64,000 bases of DNA, from contig NZ_JAUZQF010000010.1 of assembly GCF_030718205.1 (NCBI RefSeq), positions 124,001 to 188,000 on the forward strand. Direction: 5' to 3'. Position numbers and translations under genes: made by a program. The stretch is from Nonomuraea turcica (GTDB lineage Bacteria > Actinomycetota > Actinomycetes > Streptosporangiales > Streptosporangiaceae). Each line of letters starts with the position of its first letter. Position 1 is the stretch's first letter. The notes under the pieces were generated by a model. That model searched no databases. It saw nothing but the letters and a program-made list of their open reading frames with translations, and had not been told where the DNA came from. Below are positions 57,332 to 64,000 of the stretch, one piece after another.

Positions 57332-58566
57332 GCGTGGTGACCCCTGTCGGGAAGCGAGGCGTGGAGCCGGAACGTGCCGCCCGCCTGCTCGGTGTCGAGG
57401 CTGCCGCCGAGCAGGCGGGCGCGCTCGAGCATGCCGATCAGTCCATGTCCTCCGCCGGATCGGGGTGTGCCCCCGGCGCGCACCGGGTTGGTGACGGTGA
57501 GCTCGACCGTCGCCTCCCTGAACATGATCTCGACCGTAGCACTGCCGGTTCCATGGCGGGCGGCGTTGGTGAGGGCCTCCTGGAGGATCCGGTAGACGGT
57601 TCGATCAGCGGTGGCGGCGAGGGGCCGGGGTCGGCCCGCGGATGTGAGCATGACCTCGAGTCCGGTCGCGGTGTGGCGGGCGATCAGTGTGTCGAGCGAG
57701 GCGAGTCCGGGTGGCACCTCCACGGCGCCGTTCGCCGGGGTGGGCTCGCGGAGCGTGCCGACGACCTGATCGATCTCCGCCGCTGTCTGCCGGGCGAGCT
57801 CTTCGATCGTCTCCAGGGCGCGGAGCGAACGATCCGGGTCCTGGTGGTGGCGCAGCCGGGCGGCGCCGGCCCGGACAGCGATCAGGCTGATCGCGTGGCC
57901 GGCCGCATCGTGCAGGTCGCGGGCGATCCTGGCGCGTTCTTCTGCGACGGCGAGCTGACGGTCGCGTTCGGCCTGCTGGGCGGTGAGCAGGGCGCGCTGT
58001 TCAAGGACGGCCATCTGCTCGCGCCGCAGGCGGGTCCGCTCGCCGGCGAACCACGCGACGGCCCAGGCGAGGCCGGTGTGGAGGAGCTCGAGCCAGGGGA
58101 AGCCGGCCTGCGCGACGGCGGCTGCGCTCACATACGCCGCGAAGACGCCCACGACGATGCCGGTGGTGCGCATGGTCCACGGCGCGGCACGATCGCGGCT
58201 CGCGGCGAGCAGGTAGAGCGCCACCGTGGGGGCGAGCGTCACGGCGGCGGGGCCGAGTATCGCGGCCGCGGGACCTCCTATCGGCTGGTCCGGGTAGCCG
58301 ATGCCGGCCATCGCCACGCTCGCCGCCGCGGTCGCCAGGAAGACGCCGAGAGTGAAGCGCCGCCAGAGGAGAAGGGGCAGCGCCGAGAACGTCGCGAGCA
58401 CGGCGCCGATCAGGTCGAGGTCGTGCGCACTGAGGTGAGCGGCACCGCCGTGGCTGAGCCTGGCCAGCGAGGCGGCCAGGACGAGGGCCGTGATGGCGGC
58501 GTCGAGGATCGTTCGCGAGCTCGGCCGGGTCGCGAAAAGGCTGCGGGCGGTGGTTGTCGATGGCAT
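57328..58566 (-). CDS. Sensor histidine kinase (NarX/DesK-like)
   Basis: 412 residues from the ATG at 58566. Five or six N-terminal membrane spans (about 20-175), then a HisKA_3 domain with ERARIARDLHDAAGHAISLI (His phospho-acceptor) and an HATPase with EALTNAARHG and GGGHGLIGMLERARLLGG. Typical partner of LuxR-type regulators; many such pairs in actinobacteria neighbour and govern ABC exporters that remove membrane-active compounds. The 95-residue upstream extension in the frame is not credible. Confidence 0.92.
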   Translation of the reverse strand: MPSTTTARSLFATRPSSRTILDAAITALVLAASLARLSHGGAAHLSAHDLDLIGAVLATFSALPLLLWRRFTLGVFLATAAASVAMAGIGYPDQPIGGPAAAILGPAAVTLAPTVALYLLAASRDRAAPWTMRTTGIVVGVFAAYVSAAAVAQAGFPWLELLHTGLAWAVAWFAGERTRLRREQMAVLEQRALLTAQQAERDRQLAVAEERARIARDLHDAAGHAISLIAVRAGAARLRHHQDPDRSLRALETIEELARQTAAEIDQVVGTLREPTPANGAVEVPPGLASLDTLIARHTATGLEVMLTSAGRPRPLAATADRTVYRILQEALTNAARHGTGSATVEIMFREATVELTVTNPVRAGGTPRSGGGHGLIGMLERARLLGGSLDTEQAGGTFRLHASLPDRGHHA

Positions 58567-58732
58567 AGGCCCTGCGAGCGTAACGCCTGCGCCGGTGGCC
58601 GGTCGTCGCCCTGCGGGGGGATCCGTGTGGACGCGATGGGGACGGACGAGTTCCTCTCGCGGGGCGTTTCGCGCGTTCTGGATGATCCGTAGCTTGACGA
58701 CACGTGACACAGGACAACGTGAGGACGCCCAC

Positions 58733-58891
58733 ATGAGCGAGTCCGGTATGCCGCGGTGGGTGAAGGTGCTGGTGCTCGTCGCGGTCATCGTGATCGTGCT
58801 GCTCATCGCCGTGATGCTGCTGGGTGTCGGTGGCGGTGGGCACACGCCCATGCGCCATGGCGCGCCCGGCCTCTCGTACGAGGAGGTCTGA
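58733..58891 (+). CDS. Small single-span membrane peptide (MPRWVKV type) 2
   Basis: 52 residues: SESGMPRWVKV, a hydrophobic span (LVLVAVIVIVLLIAVMLLGV), then a Gly/His-rich tail. GAGG eight bases before the ATG. Same motif and layout as the peptide at 9002. Five bases separate it from the ABC ATPase gene, making it the first gene of ABC module 2. Probable accessory subunit; function unknown. Confidence 0.72.
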   Translation: MSESGMPRWVKVLVLVAVIVIVLLIAVMLLGVGGGGHTPMRHGAPGLSYEEV

Positions 58892-58895
58892 GGCC

Positions 58896-59588
58896 ATGGA
58901 ACGCGTGATTCACCTCAGCGATGTGCTCAAGACATACCCGTTGAGCGCGGGCGAGGTCGTCGCCGTCGACCATCTCGACCTGGAGATCGGGGTGGGCGAG
59001 TTCGTCGCGATCGTGGGGCGGTCGGGCAGCGGCAAGACGACGCTGCTCAACCTGCTGGCCGGCATCGACCGCCCCACGTCGGGGACGGTCCGGGCAGCAG
59101 GCGCAGATCTCGGCGCGCTGTCGGAGTCCGGGCTGGCCGCCTGGCGGGGCGCCAATGTGGGGCTGGTCTTCCAGTTCTTCCAGCTGCTGCCGACACTGAC
59201 CGTCGCGGAGAACGTGATGCTGCCGATGGACTTCGCCGGGAAGATCCCGATCGGTGAGCGGCGGGACCGGGCCGTGCGGTTGCTCACGCAGGTCGGCATC
59301 GGCGACCAGGCCGACAAGCTGCCCGCCACGTTGTCGGGCGGACAGCAGCAGCGTGCGGCGATCGCCCGGGCCCTGGCCAACGATCCGCCGCTGCTGCTGG
59401 CCGACGAGCCGACGGGCAACCTCGACTCCGCCACCGCGGATGCCGTGCTGAAGCTGTTCGCCGACCTGAACGGCGAAGGACGGACCATCGTCGTGGTCAC
59501 GCACGAACGCGACATCCGCTCGATCGTGGGCCGCGAGATCACGCTCGTGGACGGCCGTGTCGTCAGTGACGAGGGGGTCAGGAAATGA
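58896..59588 (+). CDS. ABC ATPase (LolD/MacB type), module 2
   Basis: 230 residues. Walker A GRSGSGKTT, VGLVFQFFQLLPTLTVAENV, signature LSGGQQQRAAIA, and Walker B LLLADEPTGNLDSAT. Very similar to the ATPase at 26539. Overlaps the permease start (ATGA). Energises the FtsX-like permease that follows. Confidence 0.95.
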   Translation: MERVIHLSDVLKTYPLSAGEVVAVDHLDLEIGVGEFVAIVGRSGSGKTTLLNLLAGIDRPTSGTVRAAGADLGALSESGLAAWRGANVGLVFQFFQLLPTLTVAENVMLPMDFAGKIPIGERRDRAVRLLTQVGIGDQADKLPATLSGGQQQRAAIARALANDPPLLLADEPTGNLDSATADAVLKLFADLNGEGRTIVVVTHERDIRSIVGREITLVDGRVVSDEGVRK

Positions 59589-62026
59589 GTGGGCTGATGA
59601 CGGTCAAGCTGCGCCGGGATCTGCGCGCGGCCTGGCCGCGGTTCGTGCTGATGGTGATCGCGATCGCGGTCAGCCTGACGGTGTTCGGAGGCGTGCTCAA
59701 TGCGTGGTCGGCCATTGGAAGGGAGACCAGCGGCGCGTACATGAGCACCGAGCCCGCCTCAGCGACGATCGTTCTCGACCGTGATCTCGCCCCCCAGCGG
59801 ATGGCGGCGATCGCGGCCCAGGCACGAGAGCAGCCGGGGGTGCTCGAGGCCACGGCGCGCGCCCAGTTCGACGGCGAGATCGAGGTCAACGGCCGCAAGC
59901 TGGACGTCGCGCTGCAGGTCTTCGTGGCCGCGCCCGACGACCCGATGCGGATGGTCAAGTTCGACGTGGGGCAGGCAGGCAGCTGGCCACCGGCGCCCGG
60001 CGAGATCCTCATCGGACAGGATTCCCTCGGCCTGCTGGGCGTGGCGGTCGGCGACACGATGACCGTCACGCCCCCGAGCGGCGATCCCGTACGGCTGCGC
60101 GTGGCGGGAACGGTGTACGACCCCAGCCTCGCCCCCTCACCCCAGGAACAAAGGGGGCACGCCTACCTGTCCACCGCATCGCTGTCCACGCCCGGACTCG
60201 ACCAGTTGAAGATCCAAGTCGCCGATCCGGGCACGACGGAGCCGAGCCGGGACCGCGATGCGGTGGTCGCCGTGGCGGGCGCGGTCAGCACGTGGCTGCA
60301 GCGCGAACACGGCCTGGCGATCAGCGAGATCCAGGTTCCCGAGCCGTACGCGCACCCGCACCAGTGGCAGGCCGACGTGCTGCTGTTGTCGCTGCTGGCC
60401 GGCGGCGCCGCCGCGCTGCTGCTGTCCACGGTCCTGGTGGCGAACATGCTCAACAACCTGTTCACCCAGCAGATCCCGCAGATCGGCATCATGAAGGCGA
60501 TCGGCGCGGGGGCCGGCCGGATCGCCCGGCTCTACGCGGCGATGACGTTGTCGGTGGCCGCGGCGGCCACGCTGCTGGCGTTCGGGCCCGCCGTTTTCCT
60601 TGGCCAGGACCGGCTCAAGGGCCTGCTCGAGATGCTCGGCGTCCAGCCGGTCAGCCTGGCCGCTCCTTGGTGGAGCTACGCGATCATGCTCGCCGTCGGC
60701 CTCGGCCTCCCGCCGCTGATGGCTCTGGTGCCGCTGGTCAAAGCCAGTCGCATCACCGTACGCGCGGCCATCGACCATCACGGGCTCGCAGCCAAGGCGA
60801 GTTCGGCAACCGGTGTCCTGGCCCGGTTGAGCCGCCTGCGCCGTCTCGACCGCGGCCTGCTGATGGCGCTGCGCAACACCGTCAGGCGGCCGGCCCGATT
60901 CTGGTTGTGCGTCGGACTTCTGGCCGGGGCGGGCACGGTGTTCGTTTCCGGGATGTCCCTGAGCTCCGGCACGCAGGCGGTCGAGGAGGAGAAGCAGGCG
61001 CTGCGCTACTGGGACGTCGAGGTGAAACTGGCCGGCCTCACTGAGGCGGACACCGTCGCCGGCGCGGTCGGGCGCGTGCCCGCCGTGGCCAGGGTGGAGA
61101 CGTGGCAACGGGTCCAGGTCGGCATCGCCGCCCAAGGGCGGCTACCCGTCACCCGTACCTATCCCGACCAGGGTCACGGCAGCATCGCGTTGAACACGCT
61201 GATCGCTGGCCGCCCGGCGCCGCGACTGTTGGAGGGACGCTGGCTGAACCCGGGTGAGACCGGCGCGGTGGTGCTCAACCAGAGCGTCCGCGCCAAGACC
61301 GTCCCCGGACTGGGGGCGGGTGACAACGTCCTGCTGTTCATCGAGGGCAAGCCCACCACGTGGCGCCTGGCCGGCATCGTCGAGGAACGGGAGGGAGCCG
61401 GTGGCGGCGTCTACACCACAGCCGAGGGCCTCGCCGCCGCCACCGGGCAGCCGCAGCGGGTCAACCAGGTCCGCGTCATCACCGGCAGCCACGACGAGCC
61501 CACGCGCGACGCGGTCGCCGCCTCCGCCCGTACGGCACTCGCGGGCGCCGGCGTCACGGTGGAATCCGCGGCGTCGATCAGCAGGGCCGAGGCCGCCTCG
61601 GCAGGCCACCTGGGCCCTGTGCTCCTGGTGCTGCTGGGGATCGCCGTGCCGCTCGGAGTGCTCGGCGGCATCGGGCTGGCCTCCACGATGAGCACCAACG
61701 TCCTCGATCGGATCCGGGAGTTCGGCGTCATGCACGCCATCGGAGCACGCCCCAGAGCCGTCCGCCGCGTCGTGGTCGCCGAAGGCGTCTTCCTCGCGCT
61801 CACCAGCTGCGTGCTGGCGATCCTGCCGACGCTCGGGCTCACCGCGGTCCTGGGCGCCGGGCTGGGCAACCTCTTCAACAACGCGCCGCTGCCGTACCGG
61901 ATCTCCGGTCTCGCGGTCGCCGTCTGGCTCGTGCTGGTGATCCTCGGCGCCGCGCTGGCCACCGACGCGGCGGCGACCCGGGCCTCCCGCATCACGGTAC
62001 GAGAAGCCCTCGCCTACACAGGATGA
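59585..62026 (+). CDS. FtsX/MacB-type ABC permease, module 2
   Basis: 813 residues with two FtsX cores (about 260-400 and 675-810) and two large extracytoplasmic domains. IMKAIGAGAGRIARLYAAM and VMHAIGARPRAVRRVVVAEG mark the cores; SRITVRAAI and SRITVREALAY are coupling ends. Same architecture as the permease at 24237. The ATG overlaps the ATPase stop. Divergent from the histidine kinase/response regulator pair. Confidence 0.92.
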   Translation: MSGLMTVKLRRDLRAAWPRFVLMVIAIAVSLTVFGGVLNAWSAIGRETSGAYMSTEPASATIVLDRDLAPQRMAAIAAQAREQPGVLEATARAQFDGEIEVNGRKLDVALQVFVAAPDDPMRMVKFDVGQAGSWPPAPGEILIGQDSLGLLGVAVGDTMTVTPPSGDPVRLRVAGTVYDPSLAPSPQEQRGHAYLSTASLSTPGLDQLKIQVADPGTTEPSRDRDAVVAVAGAVSTWLQREHGLAISEIQVPEPYAHPHQWQADVLLLSLLAGGAAALLLSTVLVANMLNNLFTQQIPQIGIMKAIGAGAGRIARLYAAMTLSVAAAATLLAFGPAVFLGQDRLKGLLEMLGVQPVSLAAPWWSYAIMLAVGLGLPPLMALVPLVKASRITVRAAIDHHGLAAKASSATGVLARLSRLRRLDRGLLMALRNTVRRPARFWLCVGLLAGAGTVFVSGMSLSSGTQAVEEEKQALRYWDVEVKLAGLTEADTVAGAVGRVPAVARVETWQRVQVGIAAQGRLPVTRTYPDQGHGSIALNTLIAGRPAPRLLEGRWLNPGETGAVVLNQSVRAKTVPGLGAGDNVLLFIEGKPTTWRLAGIVEEREGAGGGVYTTAEGLAAATGQPQRVNQVRVITGSHDEPTRDAVAASARTALAGAGVTVESAASISRAEAASAGHLGPVLLVLLGIAVPLGVLGGIGLASTMSTNVLDRIREFGVMHAIGARPRAVRRVVVAEGVFLALTSCVLAILPTLGLTAVLGAGLGNLFNNAPLPYRISGLAVAVWLVLVILGAALATDAAATRASRITVREALAYTG

Positions 62027-62162
62027 CAACGCCGATCCCCAAGGAACCGTCGAAACCTGACCGGAGGGAGACCTTAAGCGATCCGTAAGCAGGTCCCGCG
62101 AGGCTATAAGCACATCAGATCGGCCGGGCCGGACAGCCCAGCCCCTTCCTTGGAGGACCAGC

Positions 62163-62768
62163 ATGAGGACGATCGCCGCAAACCTGTTCATCTCACTCGA
62201 CGGGGTCATCGAGGACCCGCAGGACTGGCATTTCCCCTACTTCAACGACGAGATGGGCGCCGCCGTGACGGAGCAGATGGCCGACACCCTGCTCCTGGGA
62301 CGCAAGACCTATGACAGCTTCGCCGGAGCATGGCCGGAGCGGGAGGCCGAGGGCGGCGAGGACGCGGGCTTCGCGAAGACGCTCGGCGACGCACGGAAGA
62401 TCGTCGTGTCGCGCCAGCCTCTGGAGTTCACCTGGCGGAACTCCGAGCTGCTCCAGGGCGACCTGGTGGAGGCCGTGACCGCGTTGAAGAGCGAGCAGGG
62501 CGGCCGCATCGCCATGAGCGGCTCGGTCTCGGTGGTCCGCCAGCTGCTGACCGCGGGGCTGCTGGACGAACTGCACCTGCTGGTGCATCCGATCGCCGTC
62601 CGCAAGGGCGAGCGCCTGTTCGACGAGGGCGACAACCCCATCCCTCTGGAGCTGATCAAGTCCGAGACGTTCACGACCGGTGTGCTGTACCTGGTCTACC
62701 GGCCTGCCAAGGCGGCCGGCGACGTTTCCTACGACGACGCCAAGGGCCACCTGTCCCAGGGCGAGTAG
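62163..62768 (+). CDS. DHFR/RibD-family reductase
   Basis: 201 residues. RTIAANLFISLDGVIEDP at the N-terminus, LLLGRKTYDSFAGAWP, then IAMSGSVSVVRQLLTAGLLDELHLLVHPIA, i.e. the RibD C-terminal/dihydrofolate reductase-like fold that binds NADPH. Many actinobacterial paralogues exist with unknown substrate; GGAGG upstream. No operon partner. Confidence 0.9.
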   Translation: MRTIAANLFISLDGVIEDPQDWHFPYFNDEMGAAVTEQMADTLLLGRKTYDSFAGAWPEREAEGGEDAGFAKTLGDARKIVVSRQPLEFTWRNSELLQGDLVEAVTALKSEQGGRIAMSGSVSVVRQLLTAGLLDELHLLVHPIAVRKGERLFDEGDNPIPLELIKSETFTTGVLYLVYRPAKAAGDVSYDDAKGHLSQGE

Positions 62769-62798
62769 CAGGGCGAGTCCTTGCCGCGGGCCTTTCGA

Positions 62799-63500
62799 TT
62801 ATTCGGCCTCGCGGGTAGGCGAGCAGCACCCGTCGTGGGCAGTGCTGCTGGAGGCGGCGGCGGCCGGGACGGCGCAGCAGGCGTCCCCCCGCCAGGCCTC
62901 TCGGCCCTCCTTGACCGCGACGGCGGCGATGACCAGGGCGGCGATCGGGTCGGCCCAGGACCAGCCGAACAGGCTGTTGAGCGCCAGCCCGACGAGGAGC
63001 ACGCCGGACAGGTAGGTGCACAGCAGAGTCTGCTTGGAGTCGGCGACGGCGGAGGCGGAGCCGAGTTCGCGGCCGGCGCGGCGCTGCGCCTGCGACAGGA
63101 ACGGCATGACGACCAGCGACAGGGCGGCCAGGATCAGGCCCGCCGTGGAGTGCTCGGCCGCACCGACGCCGAGCAGCGCTCGGACGGCGTCGAAGGTGAC
63201 GTACGCGGCCAGCGCGAAGAAGGAAATGGCGATGACGCGCAGCGCCGCCCGTTCCCGCCTCTCGTGGTCGGCGGTGGAAAACTGCCAGGCCACCGCGGCG
63301 GCGGAGGCGACCTCGACGATCGAGTCGAGGCCGAAGCCGATAAGGGCGGCCGAAGAGGCGATCGTGCCGGCGGTGATGGCCACCGCGGCTTCGATCACGT
63401 TGTAGGTGATGGTGGCGGCCACCAGCAGCCGGACGCGGCGCTGCAGCAGCGCGCGCCGTGCCGGGGACGAGCCCAGGCCGGGCAGGTTGACCGCGGTCAT
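62799..63500 (-). CDS. CDF-like cation transporter with Cys-rich tail
   Basis: 233 residues with six hydrophobic segments. ALIGFGLDSIVEVASAAAVAW in helix 2 provides the D-x3-E site; helix 5 has ASAVADSKQTLLC. The cytosolic C-terminal domain of full CDF proteins is missing; instead there is a short tail with two Cys pairs (GDACCAVP and DGCCSPT). It overlaps the CmtR-like ArsR gene by 4 bases, so thiophilic metals such as Cd or Pb are the likely substrates (inference from the sensor). Confidence 0.88.
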   Translation of the reverse strand: MTAVNLPGLGSSPARRALLQRRVRLLVAATITYNVIEAAVAITAGTIASSAALIGFGLDSIVEVASAAAVAWQFSTADHERRERAALRVIAISFFALAAYVTFDAVRALLGVGAAEHSTAGLILAALSLVVMPFLSQAQRRAGRELGSASAVADSKQTLLCTYLSGVLLVGLALNSLFGWSWADPIAALVIAAVAVKEGREAWRGDACCAVPAAAASSSTAHDGCCSPTREAE

Positions 63501-63919
63501 GCGACCGCCTCCCCCGCCGGCTGCCCGCGGTGGTCGCCGGTGACGCCGATCGGGCGGGCGGCGCCCGGGGCCGGACAGAGCGTGACCGCGTGGCCGGTGG
63601 CGGCCAGCAGTTGCTCGGCCGAGGCGAGCAGGTCCATCAGCTCGGGCCTGGTGAGGGAGTAGAAGGACTGGCGGCCTTCGGCGCGATAGTCGACCAGGTG
63701 GCAGTCGCGCAGGCAGGCCAGGTGCTTGGAGATGGTCGACTGGGCCAGGCCCAGCTCGGCGACGAGGTCCACCACCCGGGCTTCGCCGCGGGCCAGCCGT
63801 TGCACGATGCGCAGCCGGTTCTGATCGGCCAGGGAGTGGAACAGCGCGGCCGCCGGGGGGATGCCGGCGGCAATGTCGGCGCCGACGCAGGGGCCGGCAT
63901 TAGCACTATTAATCGCCAT
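63497..63919 (-). CDS. CmtR-like ArsR-family Cd/Pb sensor
   Basis: 140 residues. HLACLRDCHLV puts Cys69 and Cys73 in the recognition helix, and Cys115 lies in AVTLCPAPG. Spacings of 4 and 42 closely match Cys57, Cys61 and Cys102 of mycobacterial CmtR, which senses Cd(II)/Pb(II). Winged helix AQSTISKHLACLRD. First gene of a two-gene operon with the Cys-tailed CDF. A CGATA-N9-TATCG repeat just upstream is a plausible operator. Confidence 0.93.
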   Translation of the reverse strand: MAINSANAGPCVGADIAAGIPPAAALFHSLADQNRLRIVQRLARGEARVVDLVAELGLAQSTISKHLACLRDCHLVDYRAEGRQSFYSLTRPELMDLLASAEQLLAATGHAVTLCPAPGAARPIGVTGDHRGQPAGEAVA

Positions 63920-63923
63920 AGAG

Positions 63924-63942
63924 CGATAATAGTTTGCTATCG
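63924..63942. promoter_or_regulatory. Operator candidate of the CmtR-like operon
   Basis: CGATA-ATAGTTTGC-TATCG inverted repeat, 5 bases upstream of the ArsR ATG, in an AT-rich patch. Confidence 0.45.
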
Positions 63943-64000
63943 GAATATCATCAAGCGACGCGATCGGTCCGGCTTCTGATTCGACAGACTTCTATATTGA

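Noticed and set aside
62070..62085. CTTA...TAAG imperfect repeat before the DHFR-like gene
   Set aside because: Short arms and no known regulator nearby; could be chance.

Overview
The window is high-GC, gene-dense DNA with many GTG starts and 1-8 base gene overlaps. BlaI/M56 pairs, CsoR, DUF6153, a CopD-CtaG fusion, Tat-exported DyP peroxidase and CmtR-like ArsR proteins together point to an actinobacterial chromosome. I would guess a Streptosporangiales-type genus (Nonomuraea, Streptosporangium or similar), but the genus is inference. No rRNA, tRNA or CRISPR array was seen.

The contents are dominated by metal homeostasis. From left to right: the tail of an oligopeptide/nickel-type ABC importer with an FhuF-like iron reductase (1-2922); DUF305 and DUF6153 proteins; a CsoR-boxed copper chaperone and FAD reductase (3032-5831); BlaI/M56 pair 1 with a BNR lipoprotein (5911-8154); a TetR, a tiny membrane peptide, DUF2269 and MarC (8322-10273); the core copper operon csoR-copZ-YtkA-like-copA (14234 down to 10502); a CsoR-boxed DHA2 exporter (14788-16209); an NlpC/P60 hydrolase; BlaI/M56 pair 2 with a secreted LVIVD/PA protein (17589-20907); a PIG-L-like protein; a TetR/FAD monooxygenase pair; and a TetR-controlled MacB-like ABC module (24113-27905).

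The second half holds a CopD-CtaG fusion, CDF exporter 1, BlaI/M56 pair 3 in an operon with an MFS pump and divergent from CcsB (32234-35676), a CopC / DyP peroxidase / PCu(A)C cluster (37183-39672), DUF305 copy 2, a cysteine-synthase-like enzyme with an MFS partner, and a scarred stretch (43776-45822) with a response-regulator stub, a frameshifted gene and a serine-recombinase relic. Next come a chromate operon with split chrB, MFS and chrA (49305 down to 45823), a stand-alone hisG, a cobalt/nickel ECF importer CbiM-CbiQ-CbiO, an ArsR sensor with His-rich CDF exporter 2, a second ArsR, a spondin-domain protein, a two-component system divergent from a second small-peptide/ABC module (56681-62026), a DHFR-like reductase, and a CmtR-like ArsR with a Cys-tailed CDF.

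Several regulatory circuits can be read directly. Six 17-bp ATACCCCC-N3/4-GGGTAT-type CsoR boxes lie in front of copZ-1, the FAD reductase, csoR itself and the DHA2 pump. CTAC...GTAG inverted repeats lie next to the BlaI/M56 loci. A 27-bp element is nearly repeated in front of CDF1, hisG and arsR/CDF2, with a weaker copy in front of cbiM. It links nickel/cobalt/zinc-type efflux and uptake with histidine synthesis and is the most unusual signal in the window. Two GAACA-N22-TGTTC elements tie the TetR at 27905 to the ABC module it neighbours.
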